In this document: piece after piece, positions 22,966 to 34,792 of the stretch
Numbering within the stretch: the stretch's first letter is position 1
Layout: every line of letters begins with the position of its first letter
NCBI GenBank assembly: GCA_002633005.1
Contig: NMRA01000973.1
Coordinates: 7,232 to 71,231, forward strand
Origin: Phoronis australis
Lineage: Eukaryota > Phoronida > Phoronidae
Direction: 5' to 3'
DNA length: 64,000 bases
Notes under the pieces: generated by a model
What the model saw: only the letters and a program-made list of their open reading frames with translations
Told to the model about the DNA's origin: nothing
Databases searched by the model: none
Position numbers and translations under genes: made by a program

Positions 22966-23280
22966 ATGACGACCGACACAGAAGCGAACTCATGTGATGA
23001 CAATCCGGAAGACAGTTTGGTTGATGACGACTCGTTAGATGGTGAACCAGCGGAGCCAGAATTGAACTCTAGTGCATCCAACATACCTATTAAACTTAAC
23101 TCATGGGTAATCGTGCGCTACGCAACCCCAACACGACAACTTCATTATGTCGGCACGGTGGTCAGTCTGGGCGATAGTGATTCCGAATTTTCGTCTGGGT
23201 CGAATGATGATGAGGAATTTATAAAAGTTAACCTTTTGTGTCACTCAGGTTATTCTGCTACATGTATTTTGGCACAGTAG
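22966..23280 (+). pseudogene. Acidic ORF with WVIVRYATxxRxxHYVGxVV motif, transposon-like
   Basis: An ORF of 104 codons starts with ATG and a very acidic segment (DDNPEDSLVDDDSLDGEPAE). It then has KLNSWVIVRYATPTRQLHYV, followed by GTVVSLG, and a second acidic run. The small beta-rich W-V-x-V-x-Y...Y-V-G-x-V motif is common at the C-terminus of pogo/Tigger-like transposon proteins in invertebrates. That makes this a likely detached C-terminal exon, although no transposase core adjoins it. It could also be a short intact gene. Confidence 0.4.
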
Positions 23281-23599
23281 AAGTCTAGGCGTTTTCAATT
23301 TTTGAATTGAAAGTGATCGTCAAATATGCAAGTACACCGTGAGCTTCGCGCTGCGCTGCGATGCGATCTTGACATAGATTAGATGAATGTGTCATGGTTG
23401 ATAACTCATCAGTATTCTATTTCATGTCATTTTATAATGCAATTGCACACTCATGCGGGCAATTTGTCACTGCACAGTGAAATCTGACCACCGTCACAGC
23501 ATGAACTTTCTGGTATTACAAATTCCGTCTCATCTCATGAACATATACATGTATCTGAGAGTCATCGTTGTGCATACAGATTTCCCTTCCTCCTAACTG

Positions 23600-24165
23600 A
23601 GCTGCGTCAAAGGCCTTGTCTAAAACTCTACAGTGTCCACGTTTGCAAAATACCGAAGGCCCACCGGTCCTGAATTTCTAACCACCCTCCTCAATGCTGG
23701 CTACGGTCTTGAAAAGGATATCAGGCGTCCAATAAAAAGTCGCCTCTGCATCGACCAATTCTCTGCATGCTACTGCCCAACGGCTGAAAATATCTGTAAA
23801 GTACCTTTTATTGCATACAGAATGGTTTCAAACGGTTACCTTACCGACGAAATTTCTATAAATCCGTAACACCGAAATAAAGCAACTCGTTTGTCTAAAA
23901 TCTCAATGTATTTGTAAGGATTTTGCTTCAAATTATGAAGATTTACTGGCGTAAAGCTATGAAGTCAAGCGATAGCCTGACACAAGTAAGCGTGTTGTTA
24001 ACTGCTGAACAGAGTGTGTTAAAACCTATGACGTCATTGATTAATTTCAGCACGTCCGTCTTTTGTCAAGTAATAGAACTGATCTTGCTGTTATTGAGTG
24101 GACCTACTCATCTAAATTGATACAAAAAGGTTGTTTTTGGTGGCATTCTCCTTTATTGATTTAGT
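23600..24165 (-). mobile_element. Kolobok-like left arm, third copy, inverted
   Basis: Read on the minus strand from 24161, the sequence starts AGGAGAATGCCACCAAAAAC and follows the left arm of 10431 and 53661 (CACTCTGTTCAGCAGTTAAC, TTTCGGTGTTACGGATTTAT). It is preceded by the same host junction as copy A (TTTTCACTAAATCAATAA). Further out, at 24180-24340, come copy A sequences from 10380 and then 9575-9490, without the exon-1 interval. So this is a partial third copy of the duplicated locus and not an independent insertion. Confidence 0.65.
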
Positions 24166-24320
24166 GAAAATGAAGAACGTTTCTATACTGTTTCGTTTCT
24201 GATACCAATCAATAGCAACGTGTATCATTTCTACGATACACGACTCAACTGTTTTGGCCACCGTCTTAAACGTTAAACGATCTATACTTGGTGATTCACC
24301 TCACATGAGGGCAGCGCTAC

Positions 24321-24480
24321 CAATTGACCTATCACCAAGATTATGACTGACCAATCAGAACGGAGCATTCTCGACTCACATTGGACTGCGTTTCCAAGCC
24401 GCTCTTTTACCCTAAAAACAACACATTGTCTCCTACTTATTTCAGACTAACTCCAGCTGTTCTCACGAAAAAATAAACAC
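24321..24480 (-). mobile_element. AATTGACCTAT MITE, inverted right half
   Basis: CAATTGACCTATCACC at 24321 is the inverted end of the MITE at 9309-9489. The inner words GACCAATCAGAACG and CCAAGCCGCTCTTTTACCC match its right half. As in copy A, it lies directly beside the duplicated host sequence. Confidence 0.6.
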
Positions 24481-24954
24481 TTGAATTACTTTTTGATGAG
24501 AATCTCTATTATGCAATTCGCCTGTAGAGTTATCGAGAGCCCATTTATAAGCTGTTCAAACATGCTTTAAAAAAGAATTTTTGTTATTTTTGTAAATAGC
24601 CATTTTTGCCACTAGGCCTACACCAGACTTGTCATCTTTTATAACCCTACCACAGCTTCGATGCTACGTTTAAAATTAACTGAGATCTACCTTTATGCAC
24701 TGAAACTACAAAAATTAGAAAGTTCATCAGAAGGTAGGCCAAACTTAAATGTTTAAAGGGTGCAATTACGGCCAATTCCATGCATTAATTTGACTCGGAC
24801 ACAGCCCTAGACCTACCGGAGCTAACTGGTTGCCTAGGATGCGAAGAATGTGTACCTAAGTTATTAACCTGAGCTTTTTAATCTAAATCATTAGTTATAA
24901 GATTAGAAAAGCGTATACAGTGCTATCCACTGTATTTTTTCGCCCTCTTGCCAT

Positions 24955-26160
24955 GAGCCTCGGTCCTACCGTAGAAGTTGTGACTTCGGTCTCCCGGCGG
25001 TCTACCAGGCGTACGCCTGTTGTTTGATGAATATCTCTCGCTGATCAATGAGAGGACTAAATTTGCTTTTATGTTTTGTTTAAAACCGATGAAAAGAAAT
25101 CTTGATCTTACTGCTTATCAAATATGCTTGTCGTTTTGCATATCCTTGTCTTCGGCAGAAGTTCGCGTTGATCACGGTGAAAACGGATTCGGATTATTTG
25201 CCCATGTAGCTTTATAATTGTTACCCAAAACTGTGAAGTTACAACAATTTGTAAGAAATGAAGTTAAAAGTTGGTGCCAAAGGCATTACGAAAATGTTTG
25301 GATTTGCACCAAAACCTTAGGCTACTTTATCCTTCAGTTGTCAGACTGACCACCACCTGCAGGGCCAATCTCCGTCCGTGAGTCGTGACTGGCGGACCCC
25401 ATGTTCTGTATCTACTTAGTTGCATTGCCACCGCGCGGAGTAGTTTTCTAAAGTAGTCCATTCGCGTTGCAAACTATTTAATCTCCCTCTACACTGGCAA
25501 GGGTATAACAGGATTGGAAACATACTGTACATGAACTTCGTATGAAAGACATTTTAGCATAAAACGTATGACTGGAGAAATTCGCCTTCAGTCATCGTGG
25601 TATGATGTGGTCTTCTGCCATCTTCTGCTTCATTGTGATGTTCGCGCTAGCACCGCACGTGAAAGGTGTAAAGCAGCGTGAGCCCGGGTTTTTAGAGCAG
25701 TTAAAGAGGTAAGATAGATAATCAAGACACGCCTGTTGCTCAGTCAAATAACGCTCCCTAGTTAGGCAAGACTCAACTTCGGTACATCGCACTGTAGAAT
25801 AAATGTTATATTGGACACTCAAAGATACCGATAGCTCGTTTCAGTGATTCAAATTTTATTTGCCGTCCCCTGTCTAGTATTGCTGATGGGAAGAAAGATA
25901 CATGAAAGGATAACTGAACGCAGAGAATTGTGGTCTAGAATGAAGATATGGAGGAACAGAACTCGCCGAAGATTTGTTTTCTTGATAAGACGAATGAGCA
26001 GAGCAAGTTCACCGGCTATATCCAATCGTAAAGTAAGAAGTTGCACTGTGTTTCAATTCCATGTGCTAACTTGAATTACGGGCTTTTTAAGAAATATTCA
26101 TGGTGCGCATGTAATCGGAGCACCATAATCAGGACAACTTGTACTCAAATATTTCGCATA
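24955..26160. repeat. Dispersed repeat, contiguous form of the 1930 and 7735 modules
   Basis: The first part (24955-25400) matches 1930-2370 and the second part (25425-26150) matches 7735-8450, with only a short junction between. Here the two modules are joined; in the left part of the window they are 5.4 kb apart. The frame at 25844-26074 is rich in arginine but is not preserved in the other copy, so I do not call it a gene. Confidence 0.65.
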
Positions 26161-28109
26161 TAACACTTATCACTAACATTTATCCGATCAGTCCGAAAAC
26201 AAAAGAAACACTGGACGTGTTGACCACCGCAGGTGTTTTCAAGCAAGAACTTTTCAAAGTGTAACTTGCAATCTTACACATAGTTATAACCACCTCATCA
26301 CTTATTCGCATCTGTCCACTGAAAATTATTCCATCTCCTATCACAAGTTAACATGCCGGTGAAAGAAAAACGTTTATTTTGGGACCGAACAACACCAACA
26401 ATGGGTTGATCATTAGCGCAGATTTTAAAATTAACGATACATAAAAACGGCAAACGCAAAGCTAGAATCGTTTTTCAGCGTCAACTGAGATCCATCCTTC
26501 GTAAAAAATCCTATATTTTCGAAGTTACTGCCTTCTGAGCGCTTCGGATTAGAAACACAAGATTGCGTGTTTAGAGTCTTTGCACCAATTGGTGCAACAC
26601 TCTGCAAATAAAATCTTCGAAGTGAAGGCCCTTTGCAATGTCTTCTTTGCCATAGTGCCCAACCACTGCACTAGCCCGGGGACACCATGACTCCAGGGGC
26701 CCCACGCTGATTCATGTCATGGTAAGAAGTCAAATAATACAAATTTTACGAGTTGGTGCCAGTCCCTGTAACATGACCTACTTGCATGAATGAGCCATCC
26801 AGAAAGTTTATTGAATAACGAGCACGTAAAGCATTCAAATACATACATGTACAGGTAGGAACTGTTCGATACAGTGTACGGGCACATTCTCACCTACCAC
26901 CACGGATTTACTAATGCGCAACAAGTAAGCTAAAGCAAGAGAGGTGCCCGCACAAAACGAGGACCTGCGCCCTGTTCTCACAACAATGTCGCACATTTAA
27001 AGACGCATGACGTTATTTTTAATTTAAAACTCTTGTCAATCAAACTTGTTCCAAGGCTCATATCTCGCACGGAAAATTGAGCGTTGTAAGACACTGGCAC
27101 TGTGAATGGATGTGAGCACCGACCTACGATTAATTGAGTGCGTTCAGAGTTATGAATTGGTGTATTTGTTGGTTCCTGCCTTTTAGTGCACTTTTGTCTC
27201 CTTTTTAACTTTTTTGTTTTTCTGAGGTGGACCTTTTTGCCAACTTCGTCAAATGACTCGTTCGAGCCCTCGAGCCACCCCTGATTGGACGCATAGAATG
27301 TGACAACCTTTTCCGACAAATGCATTCCCCGGCTTAGATTTGTTTGCAGCGGCAGTGTGGAAGGAGAAACGAGGGCCCAGATCCTCTTTCTTTAGGTATT
27401 TTAGGGGGAAGGTGTGCAATCGCACGTTTAAGGTGCCATGTACCGCTTTTTGTGTGCGACAAATAAAAACACGGTATGCTGCACTTTTAAGGGTAGGGGT
27501 CGCATTCTTCCAATTGGCCGTCTAGCTAATGGATGCCACAAAGACACTGTTTGCTTGTTCCTGTTTGAGACGCTCCTGACTGAACATTTCACAACGTCGT
27601 TTACAACATTTTGTTTAAATTTGGTTTCATGGCACGTTAAAACAGTCGATGTTGACGTGGAACGCTATTGGTTATCAAATTGGACGAAGTGGACATTCCA
27701 AAGTTTCCAAACATTGGATTTATGTTACGAATGTTTTTGAGTCAGATTGTAAAGATCAGATTTTTAAAGATTCAAATCAGTGCAATTTGAGGCCAACAAT
27801 GGCCAAGAAATAACTTAATTGCGCACGCGCTACATGTGAAGCTTCCAAATGCCAACTATTAGAAGAAAAACTTTAAGACATGTTCACAAAGAAGATCTGT
27901 TCTATGGGACACGGTATGTTACCATCTATACAAACAATCCAGCAAGCGCACATACCGTTGTCAAGCTGAAGCCCGTGCTTTATTATACACCTCGGCTTGA
28001 CACCTAAAAGTGACTGGTGTACGGTTTACATGCTGGATGAAACGCTAGCAGCAAAACAGTCAAATAATGTGAGCGGTCGCAAGGGTCATTTTTTCTGGCG
28101 CTTTGCTGC
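26160..28109. other. Stretch with only weak coding candidates
   Basis: The minus-strand frame at 26978-27325 (115 codons; contains a basic run RKTKKLKRRQKC) and the plus-strand frames at 27340-27740 lack recognisable domains, paralogues or convincing splice context. I do not call genes here. Confidence 0.35.
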
Positions 28110-28939
28110 AGCTCTGAGTTATTTCAAAAGTGTTGGCGTTTTCGGTCCGTAACACTTTTGTTGCCAGACCGCTTACTTTAAGTGACACCCATGCACTAAA
28201 GCAAAAGGCCTTTGTTGCATTGTTACGCAAATAAATTTATGGCAGAGAGTTAACTTGTTTCGACACCACTCTTTGTAAAAAAGCCACTCGGTGGATACTA
28301 AAACAAACTACTGCTGACGGAAACCTTTGCGACAGGACACCTTGTCCGTCTGGCTATTTATGCAGTCGTTTTCAAACCTGTGGACTTTATTTTGATCGCA
28401 ATATAAACCAGGGAACCAGAATACGCCATAAAATACGGCCTGTCCGGTATTTTCAACTAGAGACTAAAGAACGCGCATCATTGGTCGAAAAGGTCTGTCC
28501 GCGTGTGGTATTGTTTTGGGTCTTNAGCTCTGAGTTATTTCAAAAGTGTTGGCGTTTTCGGTCCGTAACACTTTTGTAGCCAGACCGCTTACTTTAAGGG
28601 GGACCCATGCACTCAAGCTAAAGGCCTTTGTTGCATTGTTACGCAAATAAATTTATGGCAGAGAGTTAACTTGTTTCGACACCACTCTTTGTAAAAAAGC
28701 CACTCGGTGGATACTAGAACAAACTACTGCTGACGGAAACTTTTGCGACAGGACACCTTGTCTGTCTGGCTATTTATGCAGTCGTTTTCAAACTTGTGGA
28801 CTTTATTTTGATCGCAATATAAACCAGGGAACCAGAATACGCCAAAAATACGGCCTGTCCGCTATTTCCAACTAGAGACTAAAGAACGCGCATCATTGGT
28901 CGAAAAGGTCTGTCCGCGTGTGGTATTGTTTTGGGTCTT
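28110..28939. repeat. Direct duplication across N 28525, probable assembly artefact
   Basis: 28110-28524 (415 bp, beginning AGCTCTGAGTTATTTC) recurs almost exactly at 28526-28939. The first copy ends exactly at the N with GGGTCTT, and the second continues past the same GGGTCTT into new sequence. This is what two overlapping, unmerged contig ends look like. The few differences (for example AAGTGACACCC against AAGGGGGACCC) would be allelic. Confidence 0.85.
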
Positions 28940-29008
28940 GTGTGCATTCCGTAGACAGGAGAACCTTGCGAGAACAGACAATACGTCGAGTGTTTTGTTT
29001 AATTAGAC

Positions 29009-29284
29009 TTGTGCACCTACGGTCGAGATAGTCGCACGGCTCAGATTGGAATCGATTTTATGTTGCATCAAGCATTTCGACGAAATTTAATTCTAAGCAT
29101 AGTTTTAAGTCAAGAAACGAGTCGATTGATAAAATATGAAAAGCAATTTTTAATGAACTCGTCACCCGCCAATCAACACAATTTTTGCGTTATTAATCCA
29201 TATGAACATCTCACGTTCCTTGACTGGCAAATCCCTAGGAAATTTCCTTATAAAAGGGTTATTGGTGAAGGACTTCTACTATAA
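29009..29284 (+). CDS. Unrecognised 91-codon frame
   Basis: An ATG-initiated frame contains GIDFMLHQAFRRNLILSIVL and, near the end, HLTFLDWQIPRKFPYKRV. No domain, signal peptide or transmembrane pattern is convincing and there is no paralogue in the window. It may be chance. It is listed only because its composition is less repetitive than that of the surrounding frames. Confidence 0.15.
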   Translation: MCTYGRDSRTAQIGIDFMLHQAFRRNLILSIVLSQETSRLIKYEKQFLMNSSPANQHNFCVINPYEHLTFLDWQIPRKFPYKRVIGEGLLL

Positions 29285-29698
29285 TTTAAAGAAATTCGCT
29301 GAAAACTAACTGAAAGCCCAAATTTTCCTTTCATTTTGAATGATAAAGTACCATTCAAAGCAATTTTCGTGTAACTGAAGCATTTTATTATGGAGATGTC
29401 AAAAATACACACACCCCATTTTTCTGCCGAAAGTTAAACCAAACTTATGCACTAATTAAAACACAACCTTTATTTTGCATGTATTATATGTAGGTCAATA
29501 CAACAACGAACACAAAACTGTTGGCACTTTAAAATTGATATTTTAGTATGGATACAGCAAGCCACTGTGGATTGTTACGTCATACAGTTAGAGAAAACTT
29601 GTTGCGCTGCATCTTTCGAACGTTTCTTGTGACAAGTCTAAAACAGTCTCACTTTGAAATTTTCAAAAACTATTAACAAGATATTCCGTTTCTAAAAA

Positions 29699-29844
29699 TG
29701 ACTGAAATACAACAAGGCAGTAGTCAAAATGACTAAAATACAACAAGGCAATAGTCAAAATGACTGAAATACAACAAGGCAATAGTCAAAATGACTGAAA
29801 TACAACAAGGCAATAGTCAAAATGACTGAAATACAACAAGGCAG
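29699..29844. repeat. 31 bp minisatellite, 4.7 units
   Basis: Unit TGACTGAAATACAACAAGGC plus ARTAGTCAAAA is repeated almost exactly. Only the second unit has TGACTAAAAT, and the last is cut at GGCAG. The near-identity suggests recent expansion. Confidence 0.9.
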
Positions 29845-29849
29845 AAGGT

Positions 29850-31130
29850 AACAAGAAAAGCATGTAACGGAAAAATCAATCTTTGTGGAATTTGGCAACA
29901 CGTAAATAATTTCGGCTCATGGCTCGCAATTTTCACGCTCAGGTTTAACTTGACGTTTATCGTCCCTCTGCCAACTTCTCTTCATATAAACAAATCTAAA
30001 ACCATTTTTTGTTGTTTTTTTCTTTCATTCGGCTGCAAAAATAATAAAATATGGCAATGTTTTAGTTACCAGAAACTGCTGTCCAAAGGTAAATAGCGAA
30101 TTGATAATAAAAACAAAAGTGGTATTTACAAAGGACCAGCATTTACGAGTGCATAACAATGTTTGTGCGTGCGCGTTGCCCAGGTAACCAACGTAAATCA
30201 CTGCAATACAAAGTTTCCAGGTGTAATTAACGACTGACATTTTTCACTTTTACCACTCAAAAGACAAAACAAATGTGATAAATCAGTTTATCTGAACTAG
30301 TGTAAGTGTACTTGCTAGCATATATTTAATGGTCAATTTGTATCCTTCAAAAACTAATCCCCGCCTAAGCAGTTAAAGCCAACCCTGAGTCATCTCTTGT
30401 TTTCACACTACGTGGGGGTGACCCAAATCTTGTACCCGACAAGGAACGATTTCATGACGCTCACCCGCGCATGACCCCCGGTCAGTGTCTCGTTATTGTC
30501 TCTACCACCGATAAATTTTCACGAACTTAACATTCATGAAGTCGCACAAATCTCGATGAATGGTCCATAAATTATTGGTCCGCAGTCAAAAACTGACTTT
30601 GGATTCACTCTGACGTTAAAATCTGGTTGGGTCATTTGTGTCTTACTTTGGAAGAGACTTCTAAGCTTGGAAATGAGCTGACCGGTCCAGGGCAAGTCAA
30701 TATGTCGGGGCTGATGTCCAGCAATCGTCAAATCTTCTAAGGCTTGGAAATCTCTATTACCTGAGAAAGGGATTATATTTATTACGATAAGTGACATAAC
30801 TAAATTGCAGTTGCGTATAGCAGCTTTTGAACAATTATCAGAAATGTAATAAGGTTAATTTTAAGTCAAATCTTAAAGTCAACGTACATTGTGCTTTTCG
30901 CCATGGTTGACTTTGTTTGAAAATAGTTTACATATTATTTTAAGACCCGCCTTGTAAATTGTCTCCCATGGTGGCGGCCTTAAAATTTGGACAATATTTT
31001 TCTTTGTTTACTCTCGGCACGTTGAAAAGTATTAACCATATTTACAAATACTAGGGTAGATAACCGGATGAAAATGAGCAAGCTAAGCTGAACTGTCCAA
31101 ATCATGGGTGGTGGTAACGGGTTACCTTAT
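29850..31130. other. Stretch without a recognisable gene
   Basis: No domain-bearing frame, RNA or repeat with a partner was identified. The minus-strand frames at 30025-30240 and 30534-30797 are unsupported. Confidence 0.4.
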
Positions 31131-31133
31131 CAT

Positions 31134-31272
31134 GGGCGGCGCACCATAGGGGGATGGGGGACTATAGCCCCCCACTTTTTTCAGTGCTGCCCCGACCATG
31201 GTCTGTAGGCGATGAACCAGAGGGGGGCTGGGGGCTATAACCCCCACTTTTTTCAGTGCTGCGCCGCCCATG
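31134..31272. repeat. Two joined GC-rich foldback units
   Basis: GGGCGGCGCACCATAGGGGG starts the first unit (31134), and the second ends TCAGTGCTGCGCCGCCCATG (to 31272). Each half has GGGGxCTATARCCCCC and CACTTTTTTCAGTGCTGC. It is a fused pair of the element seen singly at 6478 and in degenerate form at 51616. Confidence 0.65.
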
Positions 31273-31509
31273 CTTATGCCAGGAATATGCGTCACTCACG
31301 GTTGTTCTTAAACAGTACACACCATGGATTTTTGCACATTTTGAATTACCGGTGGCCACAGACTAAATGTATGATGTAAAATTTAGCTAAACCCATGTTT
31401 ATTTTGTGTAATTAGCTCGAAATTTTGATTTCTCTATAAATTTTGCCACTTTTCACATTTCCCGCCATGTGACGTCATGGGTTGAACACAAGAGATCAGT
31501 GACTAGCAT

Positions 31510-31783
31510 TGAACAAAGGCGGAGAGCAGGAGATTTGAAAGCGACGACGATTATGAGCAAGAATTGAACGAATACTATGAAGAAACGTACGGGAATGGTG
31601 GCCAGGATGAGGAAATAGGGTTGCACGAAAGCGAGAGTAAGTTTAATGTGCTTCCAGCAGCGTACTTCTCTACTTTGAGCCTTACGAAATGGATCCTCCC
31701 GCGAAAGAAGCGGCCTCGGGCTCAGCGAGTCAACCCAGTCATACTACAGACGATCCTGAATTAAGAACTGATGTTTCTGAATG
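31510..31783 (+). pseudogene. Acidic N-terminal fragment of a transposon-linked protein
   Basis: The first frame is acidic: RFESDDDYEQELNEYYEETY, then GNGGQDEEIGLHESES. A shift near 31655 gives LLYFEPYEMDPPAKEAASGS and a stop. The layout of an acidic head followed by Y-x-FEP-x-E matches the ORF start at 63821 (GGYMFEPEYNEAEYAQAQ). Proteins with this head often continue into a cysteine-rich P2X7-intracellular-like domain in invertebrates. That continuation is not present here. The identification is tentative. Confidence 0.35.
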
Positions 31784-32028
31784 ATAAATATTGTCCTTTT
31801 TTGAACCAGGCCTTCATCGTAACGTCTCCTGTGACTGGAATCGAAACACGATTCCTCAAAGTGGGCAGAACACAGAGTGGCCCCGGACCGAATCGCTTGG
31901 TCCACGATGACGTCCCACACTCTCATTCCGCGCACGAAGCGATGCCACTTCTGCGCAACTTTGGTGTCCCTCGGAACAACGAGACGTTCTCTGCCTGGCT
32001 GCAGTTGCTGCAGCCTCCGGAAAGACAT
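31744..32028 (-). pseudogene. THAP domain fragment
   Basis: Minus-strand frame with KVAQKWHRFVRGMRVWD followed by SGATLCSAHFEESCF. The tryptophan in QKWhrfV and the C-S-x-H-F-E-x-x-C-F motif are the middle and end of a THAP zinc finger. The N-terminal C-x(2-4)-C pair is not readable. It lies tail to tail with the acidic fragment at 31510-31783. The rest of any transposase is absent. Confidence 0.6.
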
Positions 32029-32559
32029 CTTTTGATCCCTCTACGAACCTTCTCGACGCTAAATGTACTTTGCTTTCTCTTCACTCTATACTCTTTGTCT
32101 CTGATCAGAACAGTATGGCGAACGACTTGGGTTCAACCCATGACGTTGTACATAATTATTATTTTTTCAATTTTTGCGTATTTCTTTATGAGCTGTGTAC
32201 TAGAGTCATGTTTTGTACACTTTAATTAACATCAAGTCTGCACTAACTTATCACGTATCTTGCGATTCCAACAAATGTGATCAATTTGTGAGAACATTGA
32301 ACATGATATGTTACATACATAGGAACCGTAATTGCAAAATGAAATGCGTTTGATCAGGGCTTCCTCCAAATCTGTGTTTGTAAATTTAGAACACATCAAA
32401 ATGTTTTATCAGAAAAACTATCTCACCAGGATCTCTGTAGAAAACCAGATAGTTATTCTCGGTATATTCAGCTGATACGACAAAAATAAGCATTTAGTCA
32501 TATTAGCGATAATACCTGGGTCTAGGAAAACAACAACACCTTCAGCCAGTGACGGGTCA

Positions 32560-33215
32560 GTGACTCGAAGCATTTCGTCGTGTGTGCCTAGAAGTGAGAC
32601 GAGCCCAAAGACTACAGATATATCAAACCGTCAACTATTAGAAATACATGTGATAAATGACAAGTTCGAAAAATTGTCCAACGATTTTGAGTCTCTCAGA
32701 CGCGAATATGAAACGTCAAGGGAAGATAACTCTATCTTACGTGATCAAGTCAAATAAATGGAAGAGAAGTTAGATGATTTAGGGAATCGATCAAGGCGAG
32801 ACAACCTTATATTCCATGGCATTGTTGAAAATGGTAACGAAACCTGGGAAGAATCGGAAAATCAACTTGAGGAGTTTCTCAAGCAGCAGCTGAATATTAA
32901 AGACATAAACATCAAGCGAGCTCGCAGACTGGGCCGTAGAACCCAGGGGAAAGTGAGGCCCATCATAGCAAAACTGAATTCGAAAGATAAGCAAAAAATA
33001 ATGAGGAAACGAAGAGAAATGAGAGACTCCGACATATTCATAACAGAAGACTTCTCAATCTGGGTTAAGAAAGCAAAGAGAAAGCTGTACGAATTTTCAC
33101 AATCACACAGTATGGAAAACGTCAAATCAGCTTCAACAAGCTGATCTATAATGGCAGAGTGTTTGTGTACGACGAAGAGAACGATGTGATAAAAATTAAA
33201 ACCCTGCACAACTAA
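32560..33215 (+). pseudogene. LINE ORF1p (coiled coil, RRM-like, CTD)
   Basis: The first frame gives a coiled-coil helix (NDKFEKLSNDFESLRREYET), a TAA at 32755, then in the same frame MEEKLDDLGNRSRRDNLIFH and an RRM-like core. A shift near 33115 leads to NKLIYNGRVFVYDEEND and a stop at 33215. This is the layout of L1/CR1-type ORF1 proteins, which form trimers by the coiled coil and bind the element's RNA. The heptad pattern and the RRNNLIF-like motif are the main evidence. One in-frame stop and one frameshift make it inactive. Confidence 0.7.
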
Positions 33216-33361
33216 TGCTTACCCACGCAACCAATCAACCCGAGCGGAAGCCGCTGTTCAACATGACGATCAGGTATTTCACATGGCCAGCTCGGCTCAA
33301 GCACAGTCGGACCAGTACTAGAGGTTAGGCCAAGGCCCGCAAGACAAGTCGTCATAGAAAT

Positions 33362-34160
33362 TTATGTGTTGGAATATAGAAGGTCTAAAGCATCAAATAC
33401 AGAGAGCTGATTTTGTAAATACGATACGTACAGTATATATGATATTATCACTTTTGTTGAAACATAGGGAATGAATGAAAATGAGTTTACACTGGAAGGT
33501 TACCAATGTTTTGGGTCAGTGAGAAATAAACACCTTCAAGCATTTCGGAATTCTGGTGGTGTAGTATTATTTTGTAAGAAAGTATTGGTGGCTGTTAGGC
33601 TTCCTTCAAGTTTGTCTGACGTTTTATGGGTAAAAATTAACCTACCCGATAAACCCTTATCATGTTTTAGTTGCGGTTGTGTATTAGTCTCCAAAAAGTT
33701 CAAGCAAAAACTTGAAATAATGAACTACTTGAGCGGGAAGTGCAAGGTTATACTGCCGAAAGGAGGGGGGCTTGTCACCTTTTAATAATGGGCGATTTTA
33801 ATGCTCGTACGCGTAACAGGCCAGACTTTATTGAAGATGATAGTATTAAGTATAATGATGAATCCAGTCCTATTTTTGATTGTGTTGATTATTTAGAAGA
33901 TAGCGTGTGTTGTAGGACCTCACAAGGTAATAGTGAGGTGAATGAGTTTGGTACAGAATTATTAGAGAGGTTTGTCGAAGAAATGAGATAAGAATTCTGA
34001 ATGGAAGAGTGGGGAAAGATACAGACATTGGTAGTGTAACATGCGTGACTTATAATGGATCAAGTGTTGTTGACTATGTCATGATGAGCAATGATTTATT
34101 GTACTGTGTGGACGGTTTTAAATTGGGCAATTATGTAAATCGCCTGCCCACTTTCCATTG
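33362..34160 (+). pseudogene. LINE APE-type endonuclease domain
   Basis: Motifs in order: VETxxNENEFTLEGYQCFG near 33460, RNSGGVVLFCKK (about 33545), LIMGDFNARTRN (about 33785; the G-D-F-N-A-R catalytic motif), SSVVDYVMMS (about 34065; the S-x-x-D-Y motif) and a decayed S-x-H-F-P-L near 34150. This endonuclease nicks target DNA to prime reverse transcription. Frames change several times, and a G-run near 33770 is one clear shift. Not functional. Confidence 0.7.
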
Positions 34161-34792
34161 ATTCTTATGGCTCGAGGTAAACAGATTTAAAGTGTTTATA
34201 AATGGAACGAGGAGTTAAACCTAAGATATGCAGAAAACCGGTCGAAACCGAAGGTGGATCAGTTGCTCGCTGACGTACAGAGTCATTTACCCTCGACCAT
34301 AGATTCAAGTGTAGGAAGTTTAACGGAAGCCGTTAAATTATGCGCAGCGGATATGTTAAAAACAAAAGTGAACATATCTTATAACCCAGTTAATAGTTTT
34401 TCCAAATGGTTTGACACTAATTGTAGGGAAATGAGGGTTGTTGTTAGGCAAAAATTAAGTAATTTTAGATTCAGTATTGGAACACAGAGAGAAAATTATA
34501 CGAGCTAGAAGGGATTATGGAAATTAAAAAAATGAAACAGATAGAGTGTAACAAAAACGTTACAAAATTTGAAATCAGCTGTGGAGAGTAAAGACAGTAA
34601 AAAATTCTGGCGCATATTTAATATTAGGAAGAAAAGTATATCGACGAATATTAAACCGGAGGAATGGATAAATTACTTCAGCTCTCTGTTTGAGGCAACT
34701 ATTTTGTTTCTAATCCGGAGTTCGCTGAATTTCATGCTTTTATTGAGAACTCAGTAAAAAATGACATCAATTCAAGTAATGCAATTGTTGAT

